From Streptomyces sp. NRRL B-3428 (GTDB lineage: Bacteria; Actinomycetota; Actinomycetes; Streptomycetales; Streptomycetaceae): 64,000 bases of DNA. Position numbers and translations under genes: made by a program. The notes under the pieces were generated by a model. The model saw nothing but the letters and a program-made list of their open reading frames with translations. It was not told where the DNA came from and did not search any database. Location of the stretch: contig JOGW01000005.1 of assembly GCA_000721375.1 (NCBI GenBank), forward strand, positions 186,001 to 250,000, in the 5' to 3' direction. Shown one piece after another: positions 34,966 to 43,704 of this stretch; positions within the stretch are counted from its first letter, which is position 1, and each line of letters opens with the position of its first letter.

Positions 34966-34983
34966 TTTCGCGTATCCGCGAAA
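34966..34983. promoter_or_regulatory. ArsR-type operator between MFS and DUF5937 regulator genes
   Basis: TTTCGCG-TATC-CGCGAAA is a perfect inverted repeat with 7-bp arms in the 81-bp divergent spacer. A site for autoregulation and control of the transporter (inference from position). Confidence 0.65.
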
Positions 34984-35007
34984 GCTCAGGGAGGGGGCAG
35001 GCCGCAC

Positions 35008-35994
35008 ATGGGGCTCTGGGTCATCAGCACCGACACCCTCGCCGGCAGCCGCTTCGTGATCTCCCCGCTCGCCGAGGTCACCGCGTGCCTCAAGGTCCTC
35101 GAAAGCGGCGCGGCGCAGCATCCCGGCGAACGCGCCTGGCTCGACGCGTATCTGCCCGCCTACTGCGAACGCCTGGCCGCCGACCCGGTGACCGCCCTGA
35201 CGGTCAAGGCCGCGTTCGGTCCCGCCTGGAGCGCCGACTACCTCACTCGCCCACCGGACCCCGAGGGCAGGCTCTCCTTCGGGGAGGAGCTGGCGGAGAT
35301 CAGGGAGACGGCTCCCGAGGCCGTACGCGAGGACCTGACCGTCTCGCTCGGCGGACCGCTGCCGCCCGAACTCGACCGTGACGATCTGCCCCGGCGCACC
35401 GCCGACCTGCTGCAGTGGGTCTGGACCCATACGGTCCGCCCTTACTGGGACCGCCGGCGCAGGATCCTCGAGGCGGACATCGCCGCCCGCACCGCGCAGC
35501 TCGGCAGGGCCGGGTGGAGCGCAGCGCTCGACGGGTTGCGCCCGGGGATGCGCTGGCTCGGCGACGGCAGGCTGCGGATCAACGCGTACGACTATCCGCC
35601 CCGCCAACTCGACCGCACCCAGCTCCTGTTCGTGCCCGTGACCATGAAGGGCGGCTGGGTCGCCTGGCGTGCGGACCACACCCGGCACGCGCTCGTGTAC
35701 CCGTGTTCCGGTGTACTGGCCGAGGCGGGACGTGCTCACGTACCCGAGTCCCTGGGAGCGCTGCTGGGCCCGGCGCGCGCACGGGTCCTTGTGCTGCTCG
35801 ACACGCCGAAGAGCACCAGCCAGCTGGTCGCGCTCACCGAGCAGGGACTCGGCTCGGTCGGCAGGCACCTCAAGGTCCTGCTCGATGCGGGCCTCGCGGT
35901 GCGCCGCAGGGCGGGCCGTTCGGTGCTCTACTTCCGCTCGGCCGCAGGAGAAGTGCTGGTCAACGCGGCGCCCCGTGAGGCGCGAGGCGAGTGA
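35008..35994 (+). CDS. ArsR-type regulator with N-terminal DUF5937
   Basis: A 328-aa regulator. The N-terminal 200 residues are the DUF5937 region (WVISTDTLAGSRFVISPLAEV opens it). The C-terminal 75 residues form a winged helix: ARARVLVLLDTPKSTSQLVALTEQGLGSVGRHLKVLLDAGLAVRRRAGRSVLYF, here described by its ends at about residues 252-305. GGGAGGGGG precedes ATG 35008. Probably a repressor of the divergent MFS gene and of itself. Confidence 0.88.
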   Translation: MGLWVISTDTLAGSRFVISPLAEVTACLKVLESGAAQHPGERAWLDAYLPAYCERLAADPVTALTVKAAFGPAWSADYLTRPPDPEGRLSFGEELAEIRETAPEAVREDLTVSLGGPLPPELDRDDLPRRTADLLQWVWTHTVRPYWDRRRRILEADIAARTAQLGRAGWSAALDGLRPGMRWLGDGRLRINAYDYPPRQLDRTQLLFVPVTMKGGWVAWRADHTRHALVYPCSGVLAEAGRAHVPESLGALLGPARARVLVLLDTPKSTSQLVALTEQGLGSVGRHLKVLLDAGLAVRRRAGRSVLYFRSAAGEVLVNAAPREARGE

Positions 35995-36441
35995 ACCCCC
36001 TGTGCTCCGTGGGTTTCTGACGGTCGGGCCCGCAGTCCTGACGGCGCGTCAAGCAGCGGCGCCGCGATCCTGACGGAATGTCAAGCGATCGGCGGAGTTC
36101 GCTGACGGGCCGTCATCCGATTGGACCCCGCCGGGCGGCGGCACGCCCGGGACGGGGGTCTCCTCATGGCGGGACATGGTGCTGCCTATGTTGCGGAGAA
36201 GGCTCCGCCCCGTGGCCCGTGGAGGAGCGGATGTACTGGCAGGAGATAGTCGTGGGCTCCGGTCATGCCGCTGTCGTCACCTGAACCTGGTGAGGGCGGC
36301 CGGAGTCGAGGAGCGGCCCGATGCGCGAGGCGTCCTGCTCGGGGACGTGTCACGAAATGCCTGCGGCCCGTCCGTCCGGTACGAACCGGAAGGACGGGCC
36401 GCCGCGCGTGCTGTCCCTGGGGGTGTCCCGCTGGACGCCCC
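35995..36441. other. 447-bp intergenic stretch without a convincing gene
   Basis: It lies between the convergent DUF5937 regulator and amidohydrolase genes. It holds the terminator described at 36363-36402, scattered TGACGG-type motifs around 36018-36115, and a tiny ORF with a good GGAGGAG site at 36231-36284 (17 codons, MYWQEIVVGSGHAAVVT) that could be a leader peptide or chance. No coding homologue is recognised. Confidence 0.5.
36363..36402 (-). terminator. Terminator of the amidohydrolase gene
   Basis: GCGGCCCGTCC-G-TCCGGT pairs with ACCGGA-A-GGACGGGCCGC (one internal mismatch) around an ACGA tetraloop, 40 bp after the amidohydrolase stop. Confidence 0.75.
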
Positions 36442-38079
36442 CTACTTCGAGAACACCCGCACACCCCCGACGAACGTCTGCTCCACCCCCGTCGAACAGA
36501 TCTCCTGCGCGGGGCCGTCGAACGGATCGCGGTCGAGGACCGCGAGATCCGCCAGATATCCGGGCGCGATGGTCCCGGTCTCGTCGTCGAGATGGTTCAC
36601 ATAAGCGGTGCCCGCCGTGTACGCGGCAAGCGCGGCGCCGAGGTCGATGCGCTGCTCCGGCAGGAAGACCCCGGTGCCCTCCGGTGCATCGGGCAGGCGC
36701 CGGTTGACCGCGACATGCAGCGCCTGGATCGGGTCGGGGCTGCTGACCGGCCAGTCGCTGCCCGCCGCGAGCGTGGCCCCCGAGCGCAGCAGCGCACCGA
36801 ACGGGTACTGCGTCGCCGAGCGCTCCTCGCCCAGGAACGGGATCGTCAGCTCGTCCATCTGCGGTTCGTGCGCGGCCCACAGCGCCTGCATGTTGGCGCT
36901 CGCGCCCAGGGCGCGGAAGCGCGGGATGTCGTCGGGGTGGACGACCTGGAGGTGGGCCAGGTGCGGACGGGTGTCGGTGAACCCGTTCGTCCGCCGCGCC
37001 GCTTCCACCGCGTCCAGTGCCTCGCGGACCGCACGGTCGCCGAGTGCGTGGAAGTGCACCTGGAAGCCGTGCGCGTCCAGTGCGGTCACGTACTTCCGCA
37101 GCTCCTCGGGCGGTACGAAGCTGATGCCGCTGTTGTCCGAGGCGCAGCCGCAGCCGTCCAGATACGGGGTGAGCAGGGCGGCCGTGTGGTTCTCGGCGAT
37201 ACCGTCCTGCATGATCTTGATCGTCGTACAGCGCAGGCGGCTCACCGTGCCCGCCTCGCGCCGCGCGAGGAGTTCATCGATCTGTTCGGTGCCGCGCGCC
37301 CGGTCCCACCACAGCGCGCCGACGACGCGCGCGGTGAGCCGGCCGTCGCCCGCCGCGGCGAGATAGGCCGGGGTGGGGTCCTTCAGATTGCCGAGCTCAC
37401 CGAGCAGCGCGTCCTGCCAGGCCGTGATGCCGAGCGAGTGCAGCAGCTCCTGGGCGCGCAGCAGACCGGTGATGGTCTCCTCCAGGGTGAGCTCCGGCAG
37501 CAGCTTGCCGACCAGGTTCGCCGCGCCCTCCTGGAGCATGCCCGTGGGCACCCCGTCGGCGTCGCGCTCGATACGGCCGTCGGCGGGGTCAGGGGTACGG
37601 GCGTCGAGCCCGGCGCGTTGCAGGGCAAGGGAGTTGACCCACGCCCCGTGGTGGTCCCGGTTGGTGAGGAACACGGGACGGTCGGGGACGAGGGAGTCCA
37701 GTTCGGCGGCCGTCGGCAGCCCGCCGGGGAAGGACTCCATCGACCAGCCGCCGCCCGTGATCCACTCCGCGTCCGGGTGCGCCTCGGCGTAGGCGCGGAT
37801 CCGCAGCCGGTACTCCTCCAAAGTGGTGGCGCCGCTCAGATCGCACTGCCCGAGCTCGATCCCGCCGCCCACGGGGTGCACATGGGCGTCCTGGAAGCCC
37901 GGTATCAGCAACTTCCCCTTCAGATCCACGACTTCGGTACGCGGCCCGATCAGCTCGCGTACCTCGTCATGGCCGACGGCGACGATCCGCTCCCCGCGCA
38001 CCGCCACGGAAGTGGCCCTCGTGCGGGCGGGGGAGAGAGTGTGGACGGGGCCGCCGGTGAAGACGAGATCGGCGTGCAT
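36442..38079 (-). CDS. YtcJ-type amidohydrolase
   Basis: A 545-aa metal-dependent hydrolase of the N-substituted formamide deformylase/YtcJ group, predicted to cleave amide bonds in small molecules. Metal motifs are intact: DAHVHPVGGG (HxH), FHALGDRAVREALD, HLAHLQVVHPDD and GSDWPVSSPDP (final Asp). AAGGAG precedes ATG 38079. It lies 61 bp after the APC permease gene on the same strand, so the permease probably imports its substrate or a product. Confidence 0.9.
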   Translation of the reverse strand: MHADLVFTGGPVHTLSPARTRATSVAVRGERIVAVGHDEVRELIGPRTEVVDLKGKLLIPGFQDAHVHPVGGGIELGQCDLSGATTLEEYRLRIRAYAEAHPDAEWITGGGWSMESFPGGLPTAAELDSLVPDRPVFLTNRDHHGAWVNSLALQRAGLDARTPDPADGRIERDADGVPTGMLQEGAANLVGKLLPELTLEETITGLLRAQELLHSLGITAWQDALLGELGNLKDPTPAYLAAAGDGRLTARVVGALWWDRARGTEQIDELLARREAGTVSRLRCTTIKIMQDGIAENHTAALLTPYLDGCGCASDNSGISFVPPEELRKYVTALDAHGFQVHFHALGDRAVREALDAVEAARRTNGFTDTRPHLAHLQVVHPDDIPRFRALGASANMQALWAAHEPQMDELTIPFLGEERSATQYPFGALLRSGATLAAGSDWPVSSPDPIQALHVAVNRRLPDAPEGTGVFLPEQRIDLGAALAAYTAGTAYVNHLDDETGTIAPGYLADLAVLDRDPFDGPAQEICSTGVEQTFVGGVRVFSK

Positions 38080-38140
38080 ACATGTGCTCCTTGCAGTGGT
38101 GACAGCAGTGGCGACGGCAGTGGTGGCTGCGGGCGGTGGA

Positions 38141-39619
38141 TCAGTCGGTCTCGGGTGCGGCCAGTGAGAAGCCCTGCTTCTGGAAGTACGGCGAGCGCCG
38201 CTTGTACTTGGCGAACGCGGCCATCGCGAAGCCGGAGACGATGATCGCGGTGGGCACGGAGAGCATGAACCAGCCGTTGTCCGGGCTGAGTTCGAAGTGA
38301 TCGCTCATCGTGTAGTAATCGTGCCCGAGGTAGCAGCCGATGCCGATGAGCGCGATGCCGGAGAGGCCGGGGGCGAGCACCGAGCGGACGGCCTGCTTGG
38401 GTGCGGTGCGCAGATCGGAGCGGAAGCGGACGGCGCAGGCGAGCGCGGTCAGGCCGTAGTAGAGGGCCACGATCAGACCGATGGAGTTGACCGCCGCGAG
38501 GATCATCTCGTTGAGCTTGGGGATGGCGAGGGCCAGCAGGGAGACCGCGGCGGCGATGGACATGACGGCGACGGTGCCGGCGGCGGGGGACCCGTAACGC
38601 GGGCTGATCTTCGTCCAGATCGGGCCCATCGTGCGGTCGCGGCCCATCGCGTGCAGACCGCGCGCGGTCGGGATGACGCTCGACTGCAGCGATGCCACGG
38701 CCGAACACATCAGCGCGAGCAGCGGCAGCGTCGCCCAGGGCTCCGAGGCCAGCTTCTCGCCGAGATACGTGAGTCCCTGCGGGCCCTGCTCGATCAACTC
38801 GGGCAGCGACATCTCGCGCTGGAAGGCCACCGACCCGTAGAGGAAGAGCGCCAGCATCGTGAACAGCGCGATGAACCCGCCGCGGCCCACGTCGCGGGTG
38901 TCCTTGGTCTCCTCGGTGACGCTGAACGCCGCGTCCCAGCCCCAGAAGAAGAACACCGCGAGCACCAGGCCCTGTGCGAAGGCCGTGCCGTCGCCGATTG
39001 CGGTCGGGTCGAACCAGGACCAGTCGAAGCCCTGGCCGCCGGTGACGATGGCCCAGCCGCAGAACCCCAGGAGCACCGCGTACTCGAAGACGAGCAGCCA
39101 GGTCTGGAAGCGGGTCGCATGCCGTACGCCGGTGATCGCCGTGACCGTCACGGCGGCGAGCACGAACAGGCCCAACACCGTGCTGAGCGCTGTGGAGTTG
39201 GGGTCGAGCTGGAGCCCGACCAGCTCGTGCAGCCCGGCCTTGTTCGCGAAGATCAGGACCACCGAGCCGGTCACCGCGCTCGTGTACGCCATGAAGATGA
39301 TGGTGCCGACGAGCGTCACCCAGCCGGTGAGGAAGCCCAGCCAGGGGCCGATCGACTTGCCCACCCACACATAGCCGCTGCCCATGTTGGGCTCGGAGCG
39401 GTTGAGCCGGGCGTAGGCGGTGGCGATGCCGAGGATCGGCAGGAAGGCGATGAGCAGGATCGCCGGCGCCTGCAGACCGACGGTCGCGGCGAGCGCGCCC
39501 ATGCCGATGCCGATGCTGGTGGTCGCGGCGGTGCTGGACGCGGCGAGCGCGACCCCGTCGACGACACCCAGGGAGCGGCGCAGACGTGGCGGCGGAACGG
39601 CGGACGTGGTGCTGGTCAT
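38141..39619 (-). CDS. APC-family amino acid/amine permease
   Basis: A 492-aa transporter with 12 predicted helices. The N-terminus LGVVDGVALAASSTAATTSIGIGMG and the stretch LNRSEPNMGSGYVWVGK are typical of APC members. GAGGAG precedes ATG 39619. It forms a probable operon with the amidohydrolase and is divergent from a TetR gene 128 bp away. Substrate unknown, likely an amine or amino acid. Confidence 0.9.
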   Translation of the reverse strand: MTSTTSAVPPPRLRRSLGVVDGVALAASSTAATTSIGIGMGALAATVGLQAPAILLIAFLPILGIATAYARLNRSEPNMGSGYVWVGKSIGPWLGFLTGWVTLVGTIIFMAYTSAVTGSVVLIFANKAGLHELVGLQLDPNSTALSTVLGLFVLAAVTVTAITGVRHATRFQTWLLVFEYAVLLGFCGWAIVTGGQGFDWSWFDPTAIGDGTAFAQGLVLAVFFFWGWDAAFSVTEETKDTRDVGRGGFIALFTMLALFLYGSVAFQREMSLPELIEQGPQGLTYLGEKLASEPWATLPLLALMCSAVASLQSSVIPTARGLHAMGRDRTMGPIWTKISPRYGSPAAGTVAVMSIAAAVSLLALAIPKLNEMILAAVNSIGLIVALYYGLTALACAVRFRSDLRTAPKQAVRSVLAPGLSGIALIGIGCYLGHDYYTMSDHFELSPDNGWFMLSVPTAIIVSGFAMAAFAKYKRRSPYFQKQGFSLAAPETD

Positions 39620-39700
39620 CGTTGAGCTCCTCAAGACGGGGGCAAGGAGTGATGTACGAGCCGTGCGGAGGCGATGAGCAAACAGCCTTGCCAAGGTTGC

Positions 39701-39715
39701 GTCAATGGTGTTGAC
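39701..39715. promoter_or_regulatory. Palindrome in the tetR/permease divergent promoter
   Basis: GTCAA-TGGTG-TTGAC is a perfect inverted repeat (5-bp arms) 32 bp before the TetR start. Its right arm begins TTGACA and its left arm, read on the minus strand, is TTGACG: both -35-like. A repressor bound here would block both genes (inference). Confidence 0.5.
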
Positions 39716-39747
39716 ATAAGAGCCGCAGGCGAGGGGAAGGAAGCGAA

Positions 39748-40446
39748 ATGGCTGCTGGGCGGGTTCCGGTCGAACGCCGTCGGCGCAAACCGACCAAGAC
39801 GGGCACGGTGCTCACCGAGGACACGATCGTCGACTGCGCGCTGCGGCTCGCGGGCGAGCACGGTGCGGAGGCGCTGAGCGTACGCAGGCTCGGCGCGGCA
39901 CTCGGCTGCGATCCGAGCGCCCTCTACCGGTACTTCCACGACACGGACGATCTGCTGCTCGCCGTCGCGGACCGGATCATCGGCGAGGCGATGGACGGGT
40001 TCGCGCCCGAGGGCGACTGGATCGAGGGGCTGCGCGAGATGGGCCACCGTGTCTACGCCGGGTACAGCCGCCATCCGAAGATCGCCGCGCTGGCCGCGTA
40101 TCGCGTGACGCGTCGCGCGCATGAGTTCAGGGCCGTGGAGATCGGCGTCGGTCTCATGCTGCGGGGCGGCTTCGACAAGCCGACGGCGGTACGGCACTAC
40201 GCGGCGTTCATCGACACGATGCTCGGGCACGCGGCACTCGACGCGGCGCATCAGGCCCTCGCGCCCGAGCGACGTGAGGCGGACACACGGGCCTGGACGG
40301 AGAGCTACCAGTCCCTGCCGGACGCGACGCATCCGGTGCTCGCCGAGGTGCGGCGGGAGCTGCCCTTGATGGGGGAGAGCTCGTTCGAGACGGCACTTGA
40401 GCTGCTGCTCTCGGCGCTTGCGGCTCGGGCGGGCCGGATCGTCTGA
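39748..40446 (+). CDS. TetR-family transcriptional regulator
   Basis: A 232-aa regulator. The N-terminal DNA-binding domain (about 20-75) has VRRLGAALGCDPSALYRYFHDTDDLLLAVADR; the helix-turn-helix is LGAALGCDPSALYRYF. A helical ligand domain follows, ending with a TetR C-terminal region (RHYAAFIDTMLGHAALD). It probably represses the divergent permease/amidohydrolase operon. The stop codon lies inside a 14-bp tandem repeat. Confidence 0.9.
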   Translation: MAAGRVPVERRRRKPTKTGTVLTEDTIVDCALRLAGEHGAEALSVRRLGAALGCDPSALYRYFHDTDDLLLAVADRIIGEAMDGFAPEGDWIEGLREMGHRVYAGYSRHPKIAALAAYRVTRRAHEFRAVEIGVGLMLRGGFDKPTAVRHYAAFIDTMLGHAALDAAHQALAPERREADTRAWTESYQSLPDATHPVLAEVRRELPLMGESSFETALELLLSALAARAGRIV

Positions 40447-40480
40447 CCCGGATTGTCTGACCCGGATCGTCTGAGCCGGG
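40441..40480 (+). repeat. 14-bp tandem repeat starting at the tetR stop codon
   Basis: GTCTGA recurs at 40441, 40455 and 40469 with a strict 14-bp period; the unit is GTCTGACCCGGATT/C. The TGA in the first unit is the stop codon. Confidence 0.75.
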
Positions 40481-40488
40481 CGGCGAGC

Positions 40489-40524
40489 GACGGTCCAGGG
40501 CTCTCGGCCGAGCCCTGGACCGTC
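40489..40524. terminator. Bidirectional terminator between tetR and the PNPOx-family gene
   Basis: GACGGTCCAGGGCTC and GAGCCCTGGACCGTC form a perfect 15-bp stem around TCGGCC, in the spacer of two convergent genes. Confidence 0.85.
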
Positions 40525-40544
40525 TGCCGGTGCTGTTACTTCGC

Positions 40545-41048
40545 CTACGAGCCGGGTACCAGCGCCGGCTCCGCTTGCCACATCGTGCTGCGCAGATCCG
40601 ACCCCCGCACCAGCTGGATCCGCCAGGGATCGATACGGATCACGTGATAGCTGGGATCCTCGGGCCCGCCGCGCCAGTAGTGGACGGGGTCGTACCCCAC
40701 GCCCGGCGGGCCGCCTTCGAGGTACAGATCCCAGGCGTGCCGCTTCGCCGCGTCGTCGTCGGCCCAGGTGGAGAGGGCGTCGACATGGACGGTGTTCTGG
40801 CGGGGGTTCCAGTACGAGTACGTGGTGTGCGGACTGTGCGCCAAGTGGGCCGTCTTGACCGGCGTCTTGTACGCCGCGAGCCAGCCGACCGGCCGTCCGT
40901 CCACGACCTCCCAGACGGGCAGCAGCACGCGGGCGCGCGGGCGGTTCTCGCGGTCGACGGTGACCATGGTGGCGTACTTGATGTCGCGGATGTAGCCGAA
41001 GAAGGTGTCCTGCAGTTCGGCGAAGGTTTCGACTCGGGTCGTGGGCAT
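40545..41048 (-). CDS. Pyridoxamine 5'-phosphate oxidase-fold protein
   Basis: A 167-aa split-barrel flavin-binding protein. Seen: RDIKYATMVTVDRENRPRARVL, a standard opening for the FMN/F420-binding group, then YSYWNPRQNTVHVDALSTW. Such proteins reduce small molecules or bind flavin; the role here is unknown. AAGGAG precedes ATG 41048. It follows an MFS efflux gene by 24 bp on the same strand, so transport and modification of one compound may be linked. Confidence 0.85.
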   Translation of the reverse strand: MPTTRVETFAELQDTFFGYIRDIKYATMVTVDRENRPRARVLLPVWEVVDGRPVGWLAAYKTPVKTAHLAHSPHTTYSYWNPRQNTVHVDALSTWADDDAAKRHAWDLYLEGGPPGVGYDPVHYWRGGPEDPSYHVIRIDPWRIQLVRGSDLRSTMWQAEPALVPGS

Positions 41049-41072
41049 GGTGGGTGCTCCTTCAGGCAGAGG

Positions 41073-42563
41073 TCAGCGGGCGGTGGGGAGTTCGACGGAC
41101 GCTGTCGCGTGCTCGGCGGCCGGTGCGGCGGTGACGACAGCTGAGCCGCCGGTTCGCGAGCGCAAGCCGAAGGCGGCGATCAGCGTCGCGAGCAGGGCTG
41201 CCGTGAGGGGCACCCACAGGGCCGCCCGGTAGCCGTCGAGCAGGGCCGCGGGTGAACTCGACGCGGTGGCCGCGACGTTGACGGCTGTCGCCGCCGAAAG
41301 ACCCAGCGCCGCACCGAACTGGAAGGACGTGTAGAGGAGCCCGCCGGCCAGACCCTGCTCCTCCTCCTTGACGCCTTCCGTGGCGACGATGGTCAGCGGT
41401 CCGTACGCGAGTGCGAAGGCGATCCCGAGGAGCAGCAGACCGGGGAGCATCGCCGGATAGGTCCAGTCCGCGCCGAGCGGCAGGAAGAGTGCGTACGACA
41501 GGGATGCGGCGAGCAGTCCGCCGACGATCAGGCGCGCGTTGCCGAAGCGGGCCACCAGCTTCGGGACCAGGAGCGGCGAGAGGATCGCGTCGATACCGAT
41601 GACGATCATCGCGAAACTCGTCTCCAGGGTGGACCAGCCCCGCAGTTCCTGAAGGTAGAGGACCACCAGGAACTGGAAGCCGAAGAAGCCCGCCGCGAAC
41701 AGCAGCCCCGCGAGGTTGGCACGGACCAGGGCGCCGCTGCGGAAGATGCCGAGCCGGACCAGTGGCTGGGCCGAGCGGGCCTCGATGGCGAGGAAGGCGA
41801 GCAGGGAGGCGAGACCCGCGCCCAAGGTGAGCAGCGTCTGCCCGACGCTCGTGTGGGAGGCGCGTTCCACGCCGAGGACGATCAGCACGATCGCGGCGGT
41901 GACGGTGATTCCGCCCGCCAGGTCGAAGCTCTGACCGGACCGTTCGGGCCGGGGCGACTTCGGTACGAAGGTGAGCGCGGCGAGCAGGATCAGGGCGGAG
42001 AGCACCACCGGGGCGAAGAAGACCCAGCGCCAGCCGGCCGAGGTCAGCAGACCGCCGACGACGAGGCCGATCGAGAAGCCGCCGGCCCCGGTGCCGGAGT
42101 AGACGAGCAGGGCCTTGTTGCGCTGCGGTCCCTCGGCGAAGCTCGTCGTGATGATCGACAGTCCGGCCGGTGTCATGAAGGCGGCCGCGACACCGGTTAC
42201 GAACCGGGCCACGATCAGCATCCAGCCCTCGTCGGCAAAGCCTCCGAGGCCGGAGAAGAGCAGAAAGACCGCGAGCCAGAAGACGAACATCTGCCGGCGC
42301 CCGAACAGGTCGGCGGCGCGTCCGCCGAGCAGCATGAAGCCGCCGTAGCCGAGGACGTAGGCGCTCATCACCCACTGCAGTGAGCCGGTGGACAGACCGA
42401 GATCGGCGCGGATGGACGGCAGGGCCACATTGAGCATGGCCACATCGATGCCCTCCAGGAAGATCGCACCGCACAGGACGAGCAGGATCCCCCAGTCGCG
42501 GCGGCTCAGTGCGTCCGGTGATTTCTGCGGATCTGTACCCGTATTCGTACGTGGAGAGCTCAT
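41073..42563 (-). CDS. MFS drug efflux transporter, EmrB/QacA (DHA2) type
   Basis: A 496-aa transporter with about 14 hydrophobic segments. N-terminal LCGAIFLEGIDVAMLNVALPSI and GSLQWVMSAYVLGYGGFMLLGGRAADLFGRR are the DHA2 signatures (motif D1 and motif A). It would export drugs or metabolites using the proton gradient. AAGGAA precedes ATG 42563. Divergent from a LysR-type regulator gene, its probable controller. Confidence 0.92.
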   Translation of the reverse strand: MSSPRTNTGTDPQKSPDALSRRDWGILLVLCGAIFLEGIDVAMLNVALPSIRADLGLSTGSLQWVMSAYVLGYGGFMLLGGRAADLFGRRQMFVFWLAVFLLFSGLGGFADEGWMLIVARFVTGVAAAFMTPAGLSIITTSFAEGPQRNKALLVYSGTGAGGFSIGLVVGGLLTSAGWRWVFFAPVVLSALILLAALTFVPKSPRPERSGQSFDLAGGITVTAAIVLIVLGVERASHTSVGQTLLTLGAGLASLLAFLAIEARSAQPLVRLGIFRSGALVRANLAGLLFAAGFFGFQFLVVLYLQELRGWSTLETSFAMIVIGIDAILSPLLVPKLVARFGNARLIVGGLLAASLSYALFLPLGADWTYPAMLPGLLLLGIAFALAYGPLTIVATEGVKEEEQGLAGGLLYTSFQFGAALGLSAATAVNVAATASSSPAALLDGYRAALWVPLTAALLATLIAAFGLRSRTGGSAVVTAAPAAEHATASVELPTAR

Positions 42564-42706
42564 GGCGGTTCCTTGAAGGAAGGGGAGTGGGAGCCGCCCT
42601 GTGGCGGCTCCTCCACCTTCGGCCAGAGCGTTCGGGTGGAACAACGCCGAAGATCGCAACGTTCGTTCAACCAGGCTTACCGATCCGCTCCACCTGGGGG
42701 ACCGCG

Positions 42707-43651
42707 ATGGAACGCGACGAACTGGAGTGCTTTCTGCTCCTCGCCGACGAGCTGCACTTCGGCCGCACCGCCGACAGGATGCGGCTCTCGCGCGCACGCG
42801 TGAGCCAGCTGGTGCAGCGGCTCGAACGGCGGGTGGGCGCCCCGCTGTTCACGCGCACCAGCCGCAGGGTCGCCCTCACCTCGCTCGGCCGACAGCTGCG
42901 TGACGACCTGGCTCCGCACCATCGCGGTATCGAGGAGGCGCTCGTGCGCGCGACCGCCACCGCACGCGGCATCGACGCGGTACTCCACGTCGGCTTCGCC
43001 AACCCGCTGACCGGAGAGATCGTCATGAAGGCGACCGAGGCGCTGCGGATCAGCCATCCCGGGCTTGCGGTGGAGATCTGCGAGGTGCCGCTCACCGACC
43101 CTTACGGGAGTCTGCGCAACGGGGACTTCGACGTCCAGCTGCAGGAACTCCCCGTACAGGAAAAGGACTTGGCCGGCGGACCCGCGCTGCTCGCGGAGGA
43201 GCGGGTCCTCGTGGTCGGGGCGACACATCCGCTCGCCGCGCGTGACTCGGTCTCCCTGGAGGATCTGAGCGAGGTCCCGTTGCTCACCCTCGAAGGCGAA
43301 CTGCCGGACTACTGGCGGGAACACCATGTCCCCACCCGTACACCGTCCGGGCGGCCGATCGCCCAAGGCCCCGGCGTGACCAACATGTCGGAGGCCCTGA
43401 TGCTGGTCGCGGCCGGCCGGGGTGCGCTGCTCGCTCCCGCGCACACCGCGACCTACTATGCGCGCCCGGGCGTCGCCTACGTCCCGTTCAGCGACGCGGA
43501 TCCGGTCGACTACGGCCTGGTGTGGCGTTCCGGGCAGGGCACCACGGGTCCGGTCGAGGCCTTCGCCAGGTCGGCCCGCGCAGCGGCGCGGGAGTTGGCG
43601 CAGGGAGATCCCCGCAGCACCGTTCCGGCCGGAGTACGGCAGGCGGGCTGA
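42707..43651 (+). CDS. LysR-family transcriptional regulator
   Basis: A 314-aa regulator. The N-terminal winged helix is ECFLLLADELHFGRTADRMRLSRARVSQLVQRLERRVG, here given by its ends at residues 5-42. The LysR substrate-binding domain follows (about 90-300). ATG 42707 opens with MERDELECFLLL, the standard start. It is divergent from the MFS/PNPOx operon with a 143-bp spacer. The 42658-42663 AACGTT core and flanking GAAC/GTTC elements may belong to its operator. Confidence 0.92.
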   Translation: MERDELECFLLLADELHFGRTADRMRLSRARVSQLVQRLERRVGAPLFTRTSRRVALTSLGRQLRDDLAPHHRGIEEALVRATATARGIDAVLHVGFANPLTGEIVMKATEALRISHPGLAVEICEVPLTDPYGSLRNGDFDVQLQELPVQEKDLAGGPALLAEERVLVVGATHPLAARDSVSLEDLSEVPLLTLEGELPDYWREHHVPTRTPSGRPIAQGPGVTNMSEALMLVAAGRGALLAPAHTATYYARPGVAYVPFSDADPVDYGLVWRSGQGTTGPVEAFARSARAAARELAQGDPRSTVPAGVRQAG

Positions 43652-43662
43652 GCCGGTCGGAT

Positions 43663-43688
43663 GGCCCGGCACGGGCTGAAGCCGGGCC
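43663..43688. terminator. Hairpin between the convergent lysR and paaK genes
   Basis: GGCCCGGC and GCCGGGCC form a perfect 8-bp stem with a 10-nt loop, 12 bp after the LysR stop and 17 bp from the ligase stop. Confidence 0.55.
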
Positions 43689-43704
43689 GGTAACTCGGCA
43701 CGGA

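Noticed and set aside
36231..36284. 17-codon ORF with a good ribosome site as a leader peptide
   Set aside because: No gene follows on the same strand to be controlled, and no homologue is recognised.
42639..42668. LysR operator around AACGTT in the lysR/MFS spacer
   Set aside because: The inverted GAAC...GTTC elements are imperfect and do not form a convincing T-N11-A site; mentioned only in the regulator entry.
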